From Neorhizobium petrolearium (GTDB lineage: Bacteria; Pseudomonadota; Alphaproteobacteria; Rhizobiales; Rhizobiaceae): a stretch of DNA of 64,000 bases. The position numbers and the translations under genes are program-made. The stretch covers positions 124,001 to 188,000 of the forward strand of contig NZ_JAGGJW010000006.1 of the NCBI RefSeq assembly GCF_017873175.1, written 5' to 3'. Below the pieces are notes generated by a model. The model searched no databases. It was not told the origin of the DNA and saw nothing but the letters and a program-made list of their open reading frames with translations. Each line of letters starts with the position of its first letter. Position 1 is the stretch's first letter. Shown one piece after another: positions 48,436-58,349 of the stretch.

Positions 48436-48926
48436 CGGGTTTCACGATCCGAAAGATGGCCGCCGCCGACCATAAAATGGTTGGCGAAGTCGGCTTTGCA
48501 GCCTGGTCCGCGAGCGATGCATTCGAGGATAGCTATCTCGATCCCGCGGTGACCGCCCGCGTACAGCATGAATTTGCGATCTTTCCCTCTCAGGTCGAGG
48601 GGAGCATCTTTGTCGCGGAAACGCGCGGCGAGATTGTCGGTTGGACGGCGCGTGAAAATGCACCGGATTATGTCTCCGATCTTTGGGTACATCCGGACCA
48701 TCAGGGCAGGGGCATCGGCAGGGCATTGCTCCTCCACCTGTGCGATTTGATGGTGACCGAAAGCGTGGTGACGGCGCGGCTCGATACACATGCCCGGAAT
48801 ACCGGAGCTATCCGGCTTTACGAGCGTTGCGGCTTCGTCATTATCTGGCGTGGTCGCGAATATTCCAAGAGCATGGGCGTCGAGCTCGAAAAGGTGCATC
48901 TGGAAAAGACGCTGATCAGCGGATAG
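48432..48926 (+). CDS. GNAT family N-acetyltransferase (paralogue A, beside YjhX-like gene)
   Basis: A 164-residue protein if it starts at GTG 48432; GTG 48426 and 48429 are in frame too, and all overlap the gatA end. The acetyl-CoA loop is [16 protein letters not shown] (about 93-108). A C-terminal [17 protein letters not shown] is typical of the family. It is clearly paralogous to the GNAT at 49843: both share GW-x-AREN, SD-x-W, QG-x-G-x-G-x-ALL, THA-x-N and a GY/GF-x-I-x-W stretch. Substrate unknown; see the YjhX-like entry for a possible antitoxin role. Confidence 0.83.
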   Translation: MTGFTIRKMAAADHKMVGEVGFAAWSASDAFEDSYLDPAVTARVQHEFAIFPSQVEGSIFVAETRGEIVGWTARENAPDYVSDLWVHPDHQGRGIGRALLLHLCDLMVTESVVTARLDTHARNTGAIRLYERCGFVIIWRGREYSKSMGVELEKVHLEKTLISG

Positions 48927-48951
48927 GCAGGAGCCGAGGAGGAGGCGTTTC

Positions 48952-49227
48952 ATGGCAAATGACGATCTCGCACGATTGGTCCAGGCGTTCGGCAGCCTCG
49001 CCGCCAATGGTTTCGTTATGGGTGCGGAATGGCAGGCCGTCCACGAAATCTGCCAAGCCCACGAAGGTGAACCGTTGTTTGATTGGGGCCATGCCCTTTG
49101 TCACCGCATCGAAGGCGACGACCGGAATGCCGACTATTGGTACCGCCGTGCCGGCAAAAGGCACGCCGCAGGCACAGTGGCCGAAGAATGGTCGGCGATG
49201 AAGGCAGAGCTTTCGGCTCTCATCTGA
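48952..49227 (+). CDS. Conserved-looking hypothetical protein, 91 residues
   Basis: A small, largely helical and acidic protein with no signal peptide or membrane helix. Distinctive parts are VHEICQAHEGEPLFDWGHALCHRIEGD and DYWYRRAGKR, read here in segments. It has a strong ribosome-binding site (GAGGAGGCGTTTC before ATG 48952) and good codon use, so I take it as real. It is not a family I recognise; the WGHALCHRIEGD-NADYWYRRAGK pattern recalls single-repeat helical scaffold proteins. It follows the GNAT gene by 25 bases on the same strand. Confidence 0.65.
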   Translation: MANDDLARLVQAFGSLAANGFVMGAEWQAVHEICQAHEGEPLFDWGHALCHRIEGDDRNADYWYRRAGKRHAAGTVAEEWSAMKAELSALI

Positions 49228-49275
49228 TGAATATCGGGCCGCGCGCCGATCACGACGCGCGGCCGGCCTCCTCTA

Positions 49276-49533
49276 TCATCGATTGTCCTGCTCGGCTCTC
49301 ACCAGCACCAACCCCCGTTCGGTGATGCGATAGGGCTTGCCGCCAACCGATCTGATTGCCTTCTTCTGCTTGAGCTTGCGGAAGGTGGTGAGGTTGATAC
49401 CGGAGAACACCCAGCCTTCGCGGGTGAAGAGCTGAAGCTTCTCGATCTTGCGGTTCTCGTCGCGGCTGATTTCGATCCTGCCGCCCTGGGCGAGCAGGTG
49501 GAGAATGCGCTGTTCGGCGCGGGAAATATCCAT
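49276..49533 (-). CDS. UPF0386 protein, YjhX/TopAI-like
   Basis: An 85-residue basic protein matching the UPF0386 pattern: MDISRAEQRILHLLAQGG at the start, LFTREGWVFSG in the middle, GKPYRITERGLVLVRAE at the end. It looks like a small winged helix. In E. coli, YjhX (TopAI) binds and inhibits topoisomerase I, and the neighbouring YjhQ, a GNAT protein, is its antitoxin. Here two paralogous GNAT genes flank the gene (48432 and 49843). Whether this copy is toxic is unknown. I start it at ATG 49531-49533; an upstream in-frame codon adds 12 residues not seen in the family. Confidence 0.83.
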   Translation of the reverse strand: MDISRAEQRILHLLAQGGRIEISRDENRKIEKLQLFTREGWVFSGINLTTFRKLKQKKAIRSVGGKPYRITERGLVLVRAEQDNR

Positions 49534-49842
49534 GAGTTCTGATGTCCGGATAAGTGCCCGTAAAGGCACACAAAAACATGCCGGCGCCGGAAAGGCGTCG
49601 GAACTCTTGTTTTTGTCTGGGCCGGTGCGCCTGTTCGGGCGGCCGGCCCCTTACCGGGGCTCTCTTGAAGAGAACATCAAAACTCCATGAAGCATATCGT
49701 CCAAATGCGGAGGCGGCTTCGTTACGGAATCGCAGCTAAGCCCGTTTTCCCCAGGCGTCAAGCGCCCCAAGGCGATGGATGGCAGGTTGTGCTGGTAAAA
49801 GCGCAGACTCAGTGCTCTACTTGCAGTGCAACAGGGGAAAAC
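49534..49842. other. Divergent intergenic region between the YjhX-like gene and a GNAT gene
   Basis: About 310 bases with no convincing gene. The GNAT frame is open back to 49687 but has no ribosome-binding site there. The region must hold the promoters of both flanking genes, which diverge. I could not settle on a clear -35/-10 pair for either, and I see no strong repeat beyond short GC-rich palindromes near 49630-49655. Confidence 0.45.
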
Positions 49843-50352
49843 ATGGCCACTATTCGCAATGCGCGTGAAGACGAGGTGGATATCCTGGCGGAAATCGGCT
49901 TCCGCGCTTGGGAAAAGGCGATGAATTCCATCGGCGAGATGACCGACATGCGTTTGAACGCACGGGCCGCCTTCCAGAATTTCACGCGCTCCTCATGGCT
50001 CACCATTACCGTCATCGAACAGGGCAGCACCGTGGCCGGCTGGGCGGCGCGGGAGAACCTCGATGAACTGATCTCCGATTTCTGGATCGACCCGGTCTTC
50101 CAGGGCCACGGGCTGGGCAAGGCTCTGCTGGAGGAGGTCGAGGGCGAGATCGTCCATCAGGGATTCGAGATCGCCCGCGTCGAAACCCATGCCCAGAACG
50201 CGGAGGCCGTCGGCTTTTTCGAGAAGCAGGGCTATTCGATCAACTGGCTCTCGGTCGTCTATTCCCCGAAGATCGATCGCGACGTCCAGTCGGTCGGACT
50301 GTCGAAGCGGCTCGTGGCGGAAGCGCCGGATACCTACGGCCCGGGCTTCTGA
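49843..50352 (+). CDS. GNAT family N-acetyltransferase (paralogue B, beside YjhX-like gene)
   Basis: A 169-residue protein starting MATIRNAREDEVDILAEIG, with ATG 49843 preceded by CAGGGGAAAAC. The acetyl-CoA loop is VFQGHGLGKALLEEVE (about 84-99), and THAQNAEAVGFFEKQGY closes the fold. It is a paralogue of the GNAT at 48432 and lies divergent from the YjhX-like gene. gatB begins 77 bases downstream. By analogy with YjhQ it is the better antitoxin candidate, but this is untested inference. Confidence 0.85.
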   Translation: MATIRNAREDEVDILAEIGFRAWEKAMNSIGEMTDMRLNARAAFQNFTRSSWLTITVIEQGSTVAGWAARENLDELISDFWIDPVFQGHGLGKALLEEVEGEIVHQGFEIARVETHAQNAEAVGFFEKQGYSINWLSVVYSPKIDRDVQSVGLSKRLVAEAPDTYGPGF

Positions 50353-50429
50353 CCCCCCTTTAAGCTTGCACCGCACCGCCATTTGCTCTACCTCCAGAAA
50401 ACTCAATCAAGACCATTCACGAGCATCCG

Positions 50430-51932
50430 ATGACCATTGTCGACGTCCGCACGCCTGATCCGAAACGCTTGATTCCCGGCGCCACCGGCGATTGGGAAGT
50501 CATCATCGGCATGGAAGTGCACGCCCAGGTTCTCTCCAATTCCAAGCTCTTTTCCGGCGCGTCGACCGAATTCGGCAAACCGGCGAACTCCAATGTCTCG
50601 CTCGTCGATGCGGCGATGCCGGGCATGCTGCCGGTCATCAACGAGGAATGTATCAAGCAGGCGGTCCGCACCGGCCTCGGCCTGAAGGCTGATATCAACA
50701 AGCGCTCGGTTTTCGACCGCAAGAACTATTTCTATCCGGACCTGCCGCAAGGCTACCAGATTTCCCAGTACAAGGATCCGATCATCGGCGAGGGCAAGAT
50801 CGTCATCTCGCTCGGTCCGGATCGTCAGGGCCAGTTCGAGGATATCGAGATCGGTATCGAGCGCCTGCACCTGGAACAGGATGCCGGCAAGTCGATGCAC
50901 GACCAGCATCCGACCATGTCCTATGTGGACCTGAACCGTTCGGGTGTGGCGCTGATGGAGATCGTCTCCAAGCCCGATATGCGCTCGTCCGACGAGGCCA
51001 AAGCCTACATGACCAAGTTGCGCTCGATCGTGCGCTATCTCGGTACCTGCGACGGCAATATGGACGAGGGCTCCATGCGGGCCGACGTGAACGTCTCCGT
51101 GCGCCGTCCGGGCGGCCCCTTCGGAACGCGCTGCGAGATCAAGAACGTCAACTCTATCCGCTTCATCGGCCAGGCGATCGAATACGAGGCACGCCGCCAG
51201 ATCGGCATTCTGGAGGAGGGCGGTACGATCGATCAGGAAACTCGCCTGTTCGATCCGGGCAAGGGCGAAACCCGCTCCATGCGTTCCAAGGAGGAAGCGC
51301 ACGACTATCGTTATTTCCCCGATCCGGATCTCCTGCCGCTCGAATTCGACGATGCCTTTGTCGAAGAGCTGAAGAAGGACCTGCCGGAGCTGCCTGACGA
51401 CAAGAAGGCTCGTTTTGTGCGCGAACTCGGCCTTTCCGTTTACGACGCGTCGGTTCTGGTATCGGAAAAAGCGATTGCCGATTATTTCGAGGCCGTCGCC
51501 GAAGGCCGCGACGGCAAAACGGCCGCCAACTGGGTTATCAACGACCTGCTGGGTGCCTTGAACAGAACCGGCAAAGATATTGAAGAGACTCCGGTTTCTC
51601 CCGTTCAGCTCGGCGGCATCATCGACCTGATCAAGGCCGAGACGATTTCCGGCAAGATTGCCAAGGACCTTTTCGAGATCGTCTGGAACGAGGGCGGAGA
51701 TCCGGCTGAAATCGTCGAGAAGCGTGGCATGAAGCAGGTGACAGACACCGGCGCGATCGAAAAGGCCGTCGACGAGATCATTGCCGCCAATCCGGATCAG
51801 GTCGCCAAGGTGAAGGCGAAGCCGACGCTTGCCGGCTGGTTCGTCGGCCAGGTGATGAAGGCGACCGGCGGCAAGGCCAATCCGCAGGCTGTCCAGGCAC
51901 TCGTCAAGGCGAAGCTGGGGATCGAGGAGTAA
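50430..51932 (+). CDS. gatB: Asp-tRNA(Asn)/Glu-tRNA(Gln) amidotransferase subunit B
   Basis: A 500-residue subunit that phosphorylates the misacylated aminoacyl-tRNA and passes ammonia to it. It begins with the family motif [20 protein letters not shown] shortly after residue 20, and has [30 protein letters not shown] and the metal-site region of the cradle domain. The C-terminal YqeY-like tail domain is present ([18 protein letters not shown]). It is separated from gatCA by about 2 kb, a split that is usual in rhizobia. Confidence 0.97.
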   Translation: MTIVDVRTPDPKRLIPGATGDWEVIIGMEVHAQVLSNSKLFSGASTEFGKPANSNVSLVDAAMPGMLPVINEECIKQAVRTGLGLKADINKRSVFDRKNYFYPDLPQGYQISQYKDPIIGEGKIVISLGPDRQGQFEDIEIGIERLHLEQDAGKSMHDQHPTMSYVDLNRSGVALMEIVSKPDMRSSDEAKAYMTKLRSIVRYLGTCDGNMDEGSMRADVNVSVRRPGGPFGTRCEIKNVNSIRFIGQAIEYEARRQIGILEEGGTIDQETRLFDPGKGETRSMRSKEEAHDYRYFPDPDLLPLEFDDAFVEELKKDLPELPDDKKARFVRELGLSVYDASVLVSEKAIADYFEAVAEGRDGKTAANWVINDLLGALNRTGKDIEETPVSPVQLGGIIDLIKAETISGKIAKDLFEIVWNEGGDPAEIVEKRGMKQVTDTGAIEKAVDEIIAANPDQVAKVKAKPTLAGWFVGQVMKATGGKANPQAVQALVKAKLGIEE

Positions 51933-51992
51933 AATTTCTCGATCAAGCTGCAGAGAACGGTTCCGATGAGTCGGGACTGCAGGGAAAATGCC

Positions 51993-52499
51993 ATGGTCTA
52001 TTTCGTCCGCACTGCGAGCGAGAGGGATGTCGAGCAGGTCCACGCTTTGCTCGGAGAGACGTTTCACGCCACCTACGATCCATTTTATGGAGCGGTTCAG
52101 GTGCAGCGAATGGTCGATGCTTGGAATTCTCCAGCAGCGGTCCGCTCGCGTATCCTGAAGAGGGGCGGCGAATTCCTGGTGGCTGACAACGGCAAGGATA
52201 TCGGCGGCATGGGTTATGCCGCCATGTATCCGAAGATGGCGAAGACCGCGATGCTGCACCAACTCTACGTCAGGCCGTCCTGCCAGAACGAAGGCATCGG
52301 GCGAGACATCTTCGCCGAACTTGAGACCTGCTTTCCGGACGCAGAAATCATGCGGGTCGAAGTGGCGTTAAAAAATACTCGCGCGCTTTCCTTTTACGAA
52401 AGGCTCGGCTTTTCCGAAGTCGACCGCATGGAGGAATGGGGCGCGCCTAATTCCGGTCTGCCGGCAATCATCATGGAGAAGAGATTGCTGCCGCATTGA
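51993..52499 (+). CDS. GNAT family N-acetyltransferase
   Basis: A 168-residue protein starting MVYFVRTASERDVEQVHALLG, with CAGGGAAA before ATG 51993; ATG 51966 is an alternative. The acetyl-CoA loop is PSCQNEGIGRDIFAELE, and LKNTRALSFYERLGFSEVDR ends the fold. It is not close to the two GNATs that flank the YjhX-like gene. The substrate is unknown. It follows gatB by about 60 bases and may share its transcript. Confidence 0.85.
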   Translation: MVYFVRTASERDVEQVHALLGETFHATYDPFYGAVQVQRMVDAWNSPAAVRSRILKRGGEFLVADNGKDIGGMGYAAMYPKMAKTAMLHQLYVRPSCQNEGIGRDIFAELETCFPDAEIMRVEVALKNTRALSFYERLGFSEVDRMEEWGAPNSGLPAIIMEKRLLPH

Positions 52500-52524
52500 A
52501 GGCGGCATCAGGAAGAGGGGGTAC

Positions 52525-52986
52525 ATGGCTGACGTTACGATCCGCAGGGCAAGGGACTCGGATCTTCATCAACTCATCGCGATCTTTGCGGCAGACGATG
52601 TCGGCGGCCATGGCGATACGACGGAGGAGGTTGCCTTCGAGGACTATCTTCGAGCCTTCTACGCGATCGACGCCTCTCAGAACGAGCAGCTTTTCGTGGC
52701 GGAGTTCGGCGGCGAGGTGGTCGGCACCTTCCAGATTATCTTCAACCGCACGCTGACGGCGCGCGGCTCGTTGTCAATGATCATCGAAGCGGTCCAGACA
52801 CGCGCCGACATGCGCGGCAGAGGTATTGGCGCCCGGATGGTCGCCTATGCGGTCGAGGAGGCGAAGCGTCGCGACTGCCGGCTTGTCCAGCTCACCTCCA
52901 ACATGGCCCGCACGGATGCGCACCGCTTCTACGAGCGACTCGGGTTTGCCAAAAGCCATTTTGGCTTCAAGATGAAGCTCAAATGA
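52525..52986 (+). CDS. GNAT family N-acetyltransferase
   Basis: A 153-residue protein starting MADVTIRRARDSDLHQLIAIF, with GGAAGAGGGGGTAC before the ATG. The acetyl-CoA loop is RADMRGRGIGARMVAYAVE (about 93-111); RTDAHRFYERLGFAKSHFGFK is the usual C-terminal end. Substrate unknown. It lies 25 bases after the previous GNAT gene and so probably in one operon with it. Confidence 0.87.
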   Translation: MADVTIRRARDSDLHQLIAIFAADDVGGHGDTTEEVAFEDYLRAFYAIDASQNEQLFVAEFGGEVVGTFQIIFNRTLTARGSLSMIIEAVQTRADMRGRGIGARMVAYAVEEAKRRDCRLVQLTSNMARTDAHRFYERLGFAKSHFGFKMKLK

Positions 52987-53088
52987 CGGGTGCGGCATCG
53001 GGAATCACTGGACATCAGGCACGGCAGATTGCATAAGCGGTCATATAGCGAATTCCGCTATCCTGTTTGCCAAGTCGACGGAAAGCTC

Positions 53089-53487
53089 ATGAAAAACCTC
53101 CTGTTGCAGATCTTCACCTGGTGGAATGGACAGACCATGGGCACGCGGTTCTTCACCTGGCGCCATGGCAAGAAAGTCGGTGAAGACGAATTGGGTAACG
53201 TTTATTACGAAGGCCCGATGACCTCTTGGGGCAAGCCGAAGCGCTGGGTGATCTACAACGGTTATGCCGAAGCCTCAGCTATACCGGTAAGTTGGCACGG
53301 CTGGATGCACTACCGCACCGACGTTCCACCGACGAAGGAAGACTACAAGCCGCGCGAATGGCAGAAGCCGCACAAGCTGAACCTGACCGGTACACCCTTC
53401 GCCTATCGTCCGAAGGGCTCTCTGGCTGCAACCGGCGAGCGCCCTCGCGTGACCGGCGACTACGACGCCTGGACGCCCGGCAACTGA
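53089..53487 (+). CDS. Complex I accessory subunit, NDUFA12 (B17.2)-like
   Basis: A 132-residue protein of the NDUFA12 family. Readable hallmarks are FTWWNGQTMGTRFFTWRHGK, GNVYYEG, KRWVIYNGYAEASAIPVSWHGWMH (in parts) and a Pro-rich end with the TPFAYRPKG stretch. In mitochondria and alphaproteobacteria it is a supernumerary subunit bound to the peripheral arm of complex I near NuoI/TYKY. Its gene lies about 42 kb from the end of the nuo operon in this window. ATG 53089 follows CGGAAAGCTC. Confidence 0.93.
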   Translation: MKNLLLQIFTWWNGQTMGTRFFTWRHGKKVGEDELGNVYYEGPMTSWGKPKRWVIYNGYAEASAIPVSWHGWMHYRTDVPPTKEDYKPREWQKPHKLNLTGTPFAYRPKGSLAATGERPRVTGDYDAWTPGN

Positions 53488-53549
53488 CACCTGTTTTGGC
53501 CATAATCGCACTCTAGGTCTCGATTCTCACGGGTTGTCGAGGCGGAAGC

Positions 53550-53981
53550 ATGATGGGATTGATGACGGTTTTTCCACGCAAGCAGATTGTCGGCGGCCTG
53601 ATCGTGCTGGCGGCTGTGCTTGTGGCGGATGGCGTGTCGGCCGCGCGGATTTCCAATCCCGTCGCCGTCTTCAAGGGTATCGACAAGATCACCGGCCGGA
53701 TTACGACATTCGACGTCTATGTCGATGAAACCGTGCAATATGGCGCTCTGCAGGTGACGCCGAAGGTCTGCTACTCGCGCGACGAGACGGAAGCCCAGAA
53801 AGTCGATGGCTTTGTCGAGGTGGACGAGATCACGCTCGACCGCAAGATCCGTCGCATATTCACCGGCTGGATGTTTGCCGACAGCCCCGGCCTCAATGCC
53901 GTGGAGCATCCGATCTATGACGTCTGGCTGACGGGATGCAAAGAGAACTCCGACGTTCCGCCGCCGAAAGCGACGAACTGA
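53550..53981 (+). CDS. DUF2155 domain-containing exported protein
   Basis: A 143-residue protein with an N-terminal signal sequence (IVGGLIVLAAVLVADGVSA, cleavage near residue 32). The mature part shows the DUF2155 pattern: VFKGIDKITGRITTFDVYVDET, LQVTPKVCYSRDETE and RIFTGWMFADSPGLNAVEHPIYD, read in segments. Two cysteines (VCYSRD and TGCKEN) could form a disulfide. DUF2155 is a periplasmic alphaproteobacterial family of unknown function, often found next to aat and the NDUFA12 gene as here. AGGCGGAAGC precedes the start. Confidence 0.9.
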   Translation: MMGLMTVFPRKQIVGGLIVLAAVLVADGVSAARISNPVAVFKGIDKITGRITTFDVYVDETVQYGALQVTPKVCYSRDETEAQKVDGFVEVDEITLDRKIRRIFTGWMFADSPGLNAVEHPIYDVWLTGCKENSDVPPPKATN

Positions 53982-53985
53982 GTTT

Positions 53986-54603
53986 TCAGAATTCCTTGTG
54001 CGGCAGATCCACCGCGGTCCTGAGCAGCTTGAGATAATCATCCTTGGGAATGTCGATGGCTCCGAATGTCTTCAGGTGCTCGGTGGTGAACTGCGTATCG
54101 AGAAGGATGAAGCCTTTGGCCTTCAGACGCTCGACGAGATGAACGAGGCAGATCTTCGAGGCGTTCGTGCGTCTTGAAAACATGCTCTCGCCGAAGAAGG
54201 CCGCGCCGAGCGACACGCCATAGAGCCCGCCGACGAGATGATCGCCTTCCCATGCCTCGACGCTGTGGGCGTGGCCCATGCGGTGAAGGTCGCTGTACAG
54301 TTTGCGGATGGTATCGTTGATCCAGGTACTCGGCCGGTCCTCGGCCGGTTCCGCACAAAGTGCAATCACCTGCTCGAAGGCCGTGTCGAAGCGGATGTCG
54401 AAAGGTTGTCTGCGGATAGTCTTGGCGAGGCTTTTCGAGACATGGAAACCGTCGAGTGGCAGAATGCCGCGCATCTCCGGCTCAACCCAGAAGATTTCTG
54501 GATCCTCAGCGGATTCAGCCATCGGGAAAAGGCCGATGGAATAGGCACGCAACAGGGTTTGGGGAGTAATCGCCGGATAATATCTGCCGCGCCGCCCTGC
54601 CAT
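53986..54603 (-). CDS. aat: Leucyl/phenylalanyl-tRNA--protein transferase
   Basis: A 205-residue enzyme that adds Leu or Phe to N-terminal Arg or Lys of proteins, marking them for ClpAP through the N-degron route. Motifs: [11 protein letters not shown] (about 20-30), [23 protein letters not shown] in parts, [19 protein letters not shown] and [16 protein letters not shown]. The length fits the family. Its end converges with DUF2155 4 bases away. accC ends 244 bases upstream, so it is likely a separate unit. Confidence 0.96.
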   Translation of the reverse strand: MAGRRGRYYPAITPQTLLRAYSIGLFPMAESAEDPEIFWVEPEMRGILPLDGFHVSKSLAKTIRRQPFDIRFDTAFEQVIALCAEPAEDRPSTWINDTIRKLYSDLHRMGHAHSVEAWEGDHLVGGLYGVSLGAAFFGESMFSRRTNASKICLVHLVERLKAKGFILLDTQFTTEHLKTFGAIDIPKDDYLKLLRTAVDLPHKEF

Positions 54604-54771
54604 TCAGACCCTTCTCTAGCATTCCTCGGCAAAATTGGTGGCCGATCTTGCGCCTGAAAATGCGATTAAACAACAACCATCTGTTCCGCCGTAAAAACAG
54701 ATGGTCAGGTCTTGTGGACAATCAGGATTTGGGCCGCGCGGTATGGATATTCAGTCAGTTCCCGTGCGCAG

Positions 54772-54799
54772 CCCCGAAAATGCTTCGGCATTTTCGGGG
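54772..54799. repeat. Perfect 12-bp hairpin with TTCG loop between accC and aat
   Basis: CCCCGAAAATGC (54772-54783) and GCATTTTCGGGG (54788-54799) flank TTCG, giving the very stable C(UUCG)G tetraloop in RNA on the plus strand. Flanking GCGCA (54766-54770) and TGCGC (54805-54809) can extend the stem. There is no T-run on either strand. Next to it, GTCCGGACGGCC and GTCCAGACGGCC form a near-perfect direct repeat (about 54810-54846). Confidence 0.8.
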
Positions 54800-54847
54800 A
54801 GTATTGCGCGTCCGGACGGCCTGAAACCCGGGACTGTCCAGACGGCC

Positions 54848-56194
<1,347 letters not shown>

Positions 56195-56199
56195 GGGGC

Positions 56200-56667
56200 T
56201 TACTCGATGACGACGAGTGACTGGCCATACTCGACCGGCTGAGCGTCGTTGACCAGGATCTCCGTGACCTTGCCGGATCGCGGCGACGGAATCTGGTTCA
56301 TCGTCTTCATTGCCTCGATAATGAGGAGAGTTTGGCCTTCCTTCACCGTTGCGCCCACCTCTACAAACGGCCGGGCACCGGGCGCCGGGGCAAGGTAGAT
56401 CGTGCCGACCATCGGCGCCGTGACGGCGTTCTTGTTGTCCTGAGGAGCGGCGACAGCCGGCGCAGCAACCGCGGCCGGAGCGGGGGCAGGAGCAAAGGCT
56501 TGCCCCGCTGCAACCGGCGCCTGAACGTATTGCATCGCACCGGCGCGGGACACCCGGATGCGCAGATCGTCCTGTTCGACTTCGATCTCGGTGAGGTCGG
56601 TATCGTTGAGGATGTTCGCGAGGTCGCGGATCAGTCCCTTGTCGATCCCGTTCTTCTTCTCAGACAT
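56200..56667 (-). CDS. accB: Acetyl-CoA carboxylase, biotin carboxyl carrier protein
   Basis: A 155-residue carrier. The C-terminal biotinyl domain has the acceptor Lys121 in IEAMKTMNQ, the site used by BirA (encoded near 10.6 kb). An Ala/Pro-rich flexible linker at about 50-77 joins it to a short N-terminal domain. It follows aroQ by 28 bases and precedes accC by 5. Confidence 0.98.
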   Translation of the reverse strand: MSEKKNGIDKGLIRDLANILNDTDLTEIEVEQDDLRIRVSRAGAMQYVQAPVAAGQAFAPAPAPAAVAAPAVAAPQDNKNAVTAPMVGTIYLAPAPGARPFVEVGATVKEGQTLLIIEAMKTMNQIPSPRSGKVTEILVNDAQPVEYGQSLVVIE

Positions 56668-56695
56668 GGCAAACCCTATTGTTCTGTTTATCTTG

Positions 56696-57136
56696 TCACG
56701 CGGTTATGGATTTCAAGGCGTGCAGCGCGAGTACGTAGCTCGCGGTGCCAAAACCGCAGATCACGCCCTTCACGGCCGGTGCGATCATCGAATGGTGGCG
56801 GAACTCCTCCCGCGCATGGACATTCGAGATATGGAGTTCGACCACCGGCACGGAAATCGCGCGGATGGCATCATGCAGTGCGATGGAGGTGTGGGTATAG
56901 GCGCCGGCATTGATGGCGATGCCGACGACAGCCTTGTCGCCGGCTTCATGGATCCAATCGACCAGGACACCCTCGTGATTGCTCTGGCGGAAATCGATCT
57001 CGAAGCCCAGTTCCCTCCCGGCTGCGATGCAATCGTTCTCTATGTCCTTCAGCGTGCCTCCGCCATAGATGCCGGGTTCGCGCTTTCCCAGCATGTTGAG
57101 GTTGGGGCCGTTGAGGACGAAGATCGTTTTGCTCAT
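56696..57136 (-). CDS. aroQ: 3-dehydroquinate dehydratase, type II
   Basis: A 146-residue enzyme of the shikimate pathway. Active-site elements: NGPNLNMLGKREPGIYG with Arg19 and the catalytic Tyr24, NAGAYTHTSIALHDAI, and ELHISNVHAREEFRHHS with the catalytic histidine. Size and motifs are those of the small dodecameric type II enzyme. It lies just before accB on the same strand, an aroQ-accB-accC order that is widespread in bacteria. Confidence 0.97.
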   Translation of the reverse strand: MSKTIFVLNGPNLNMLGKREPGIYGGGTLKDIENDCIAAGRELGFEIDFRQSNHEGVLVDWIHEAGDKAVVGIAINAGAYTHTSIALHDAIRAISVPVVELHISNVHAREEFRHHSMIAPAVKGVICGFGTASYVLALHALKSITA

Positions 57137-57266
57137 CAGTAATCTATTGTTCCATCCAGAAATTCAGCGGCCACCTATAGACCGGTGAGACGGCAAGGAA
57201 AAGCCCCCGACTTGCCGAAAGCCGGTGCGTCCACTGCAACGAAAGACCGGAGGGAGGAAACCCGCC

Positions 57267-58028
57267 TCAGCAGGTCGCCTTGCCGCAGGCGCGGACATTG
57301 GCGACCTTCGCCTCTATCGCATCGAGACCGACGGCGCCGAAGATCGCCTCATTGCCGACGATATAGGTAGGCGTTCCGGTGATGCCGATGCTGTTCGCAA
57401 GCTGGTAGGCCTGCCGCACCAGGTCATCATTCGGGTTTTCCACCATCGACTTTCGGATCGCCGCCTCATCGATGCCGAGGGAGGTTGCTACAGCGATAGC
57501 TGTCTCTTCAGAGGCGTGGGCCTGCTCGCCGAGGAGCGCTCGATGGAATTCGGCATATTTCTGCGGTGCAAGCAGGCGAATGGCGTTTGCAACCCGGTGT
57601 GCGGCCAGAGAGTCCGGCCCGAGAATTGGGAATTCTTTCAGAATGAAACGGATGTTCTTGTCCTTGCCCAGGATCTCGTCCATGTCGGAGAGCGCCCGCT
57701 TGCAATAGCCGCAATTGTAGTCGAAGAACTCGACGATCGTGACGTCGCCCTTCGGATTGCCGAGGGTAATATCGGCCGGCGAGGAGAATATTTCCTTCTT
57801 GTTTCCCTCGATGGCCTGGGTGGACTGTGCGACGCGCTGGGCCTGCTGCTTGGCCTCCAGTGCGTTCTGTGCTTCGATCAGGACCTCGGGATTCTGGGTC
57901 AGATATTCCCGGATGAATTCACCCATCTCTTTCTTTTGCTGGTCATCCAGCGCGAGGGCCGGCACGGCGGCGGAAAATGCCAGGGCCGCCATCGAACCGG
58001 CAGCAAGCGTCTTGAACAGGCGGGTCAT
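57267..58028 (-). CDS. DsbA-family periplasmic thiol-disulfide protein
   Basis: A 253-residue exported thioredoxin-fold protein. Signal peptide residues 1-27 end in AVPALA. The active-site motif is CGYC (Cys106 and Cys109) in VEFFDYNCGYCKR, and the cis-proline loop is GITGTPTYIVG. The N-terminal helical region before the thioredoxin domain, rich in Gln and Lys, is typical of the DsbA-like/BdbD or ScsC-like group. The extra cysteines at the C-terminus (RACGKATC) are unusual. I use ATG 58026-58028, with AGGA upstream. It precedes aroQ by 130 bases. Confidence 0.88.
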   Translation of the reverse strand: MTRLFKTLAAGSMAALAFSAAVPALALDDQQKKEMGEFIREYLTQNPEVLIEAQNALEAKQQAQRVAQSTQAIEGNKKEIFSSPADITLGNPKGDVTIVEFFDYNCGYCKRALSDMDEILGKDKNIRFILKEFPILGPDSLAAHRVANAIRLLAPQKYAEFHRALLGEQAHASEETAIAVATSLGIDEAAIRKSMVENPNDDLVRQAYQLANSIGITGTPTYIVGNEAIFGAVGLDAIEAKVANVRACGKATC

Positions 58029-58349
58029 CCATATCCTCATCAGTCGGGGCACACGAATCCGGCGCACCATTGTTTCGGTTTGTGCTGAAAGTAAGCCAGT
58101 CAGGCCTTTCAAGAAACTGCAAAATCGTTGCCAAGCGGTTTCAGGCGCTTCACAACTGCGTATGCAGGTTCGATCTGCAGCCGCTGGATGCCCCTGAATT
58201 GGATTCATATTCAAGCAGTTGGGGGCGTTTCCGGAATCTCTCTGACAGGTCGTTGAATCGATTTCTCACCTCGAGGAGAGGTGGAAGGCCAAATGAAAAA
58301 CGGCCGCTCACGAGCGACCGTTTTGTTCTATCCGGCCCGATGGCGCGGC
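58029..58349. other. Gene-free stretch between rne end and the DsbA-like gene
   Basis: About 320 bases that hold the rne terminator (58296-58324), a small hairpin CACCTC/GAGGTG near 58267-58283, and presumably the promoter of the DsbA-like gene. No protein-coding frame with a ribosome-binding site is evident. Confidence 0.5.
58296..58324 (-). terminator. Terminator of rne
   Basis: On the minus strand, ACGGTCGCT and AGCGGCCGT form a 9-base-pair stem (one G-U pair) with a short loop, followed by TTTTTC. It lies about 25 bases after the rne stop. On the plus strand the same stem is followed by TTTTG, so it may work in both directions, but no plus-strand gene ends here. Confidence 0.8.
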
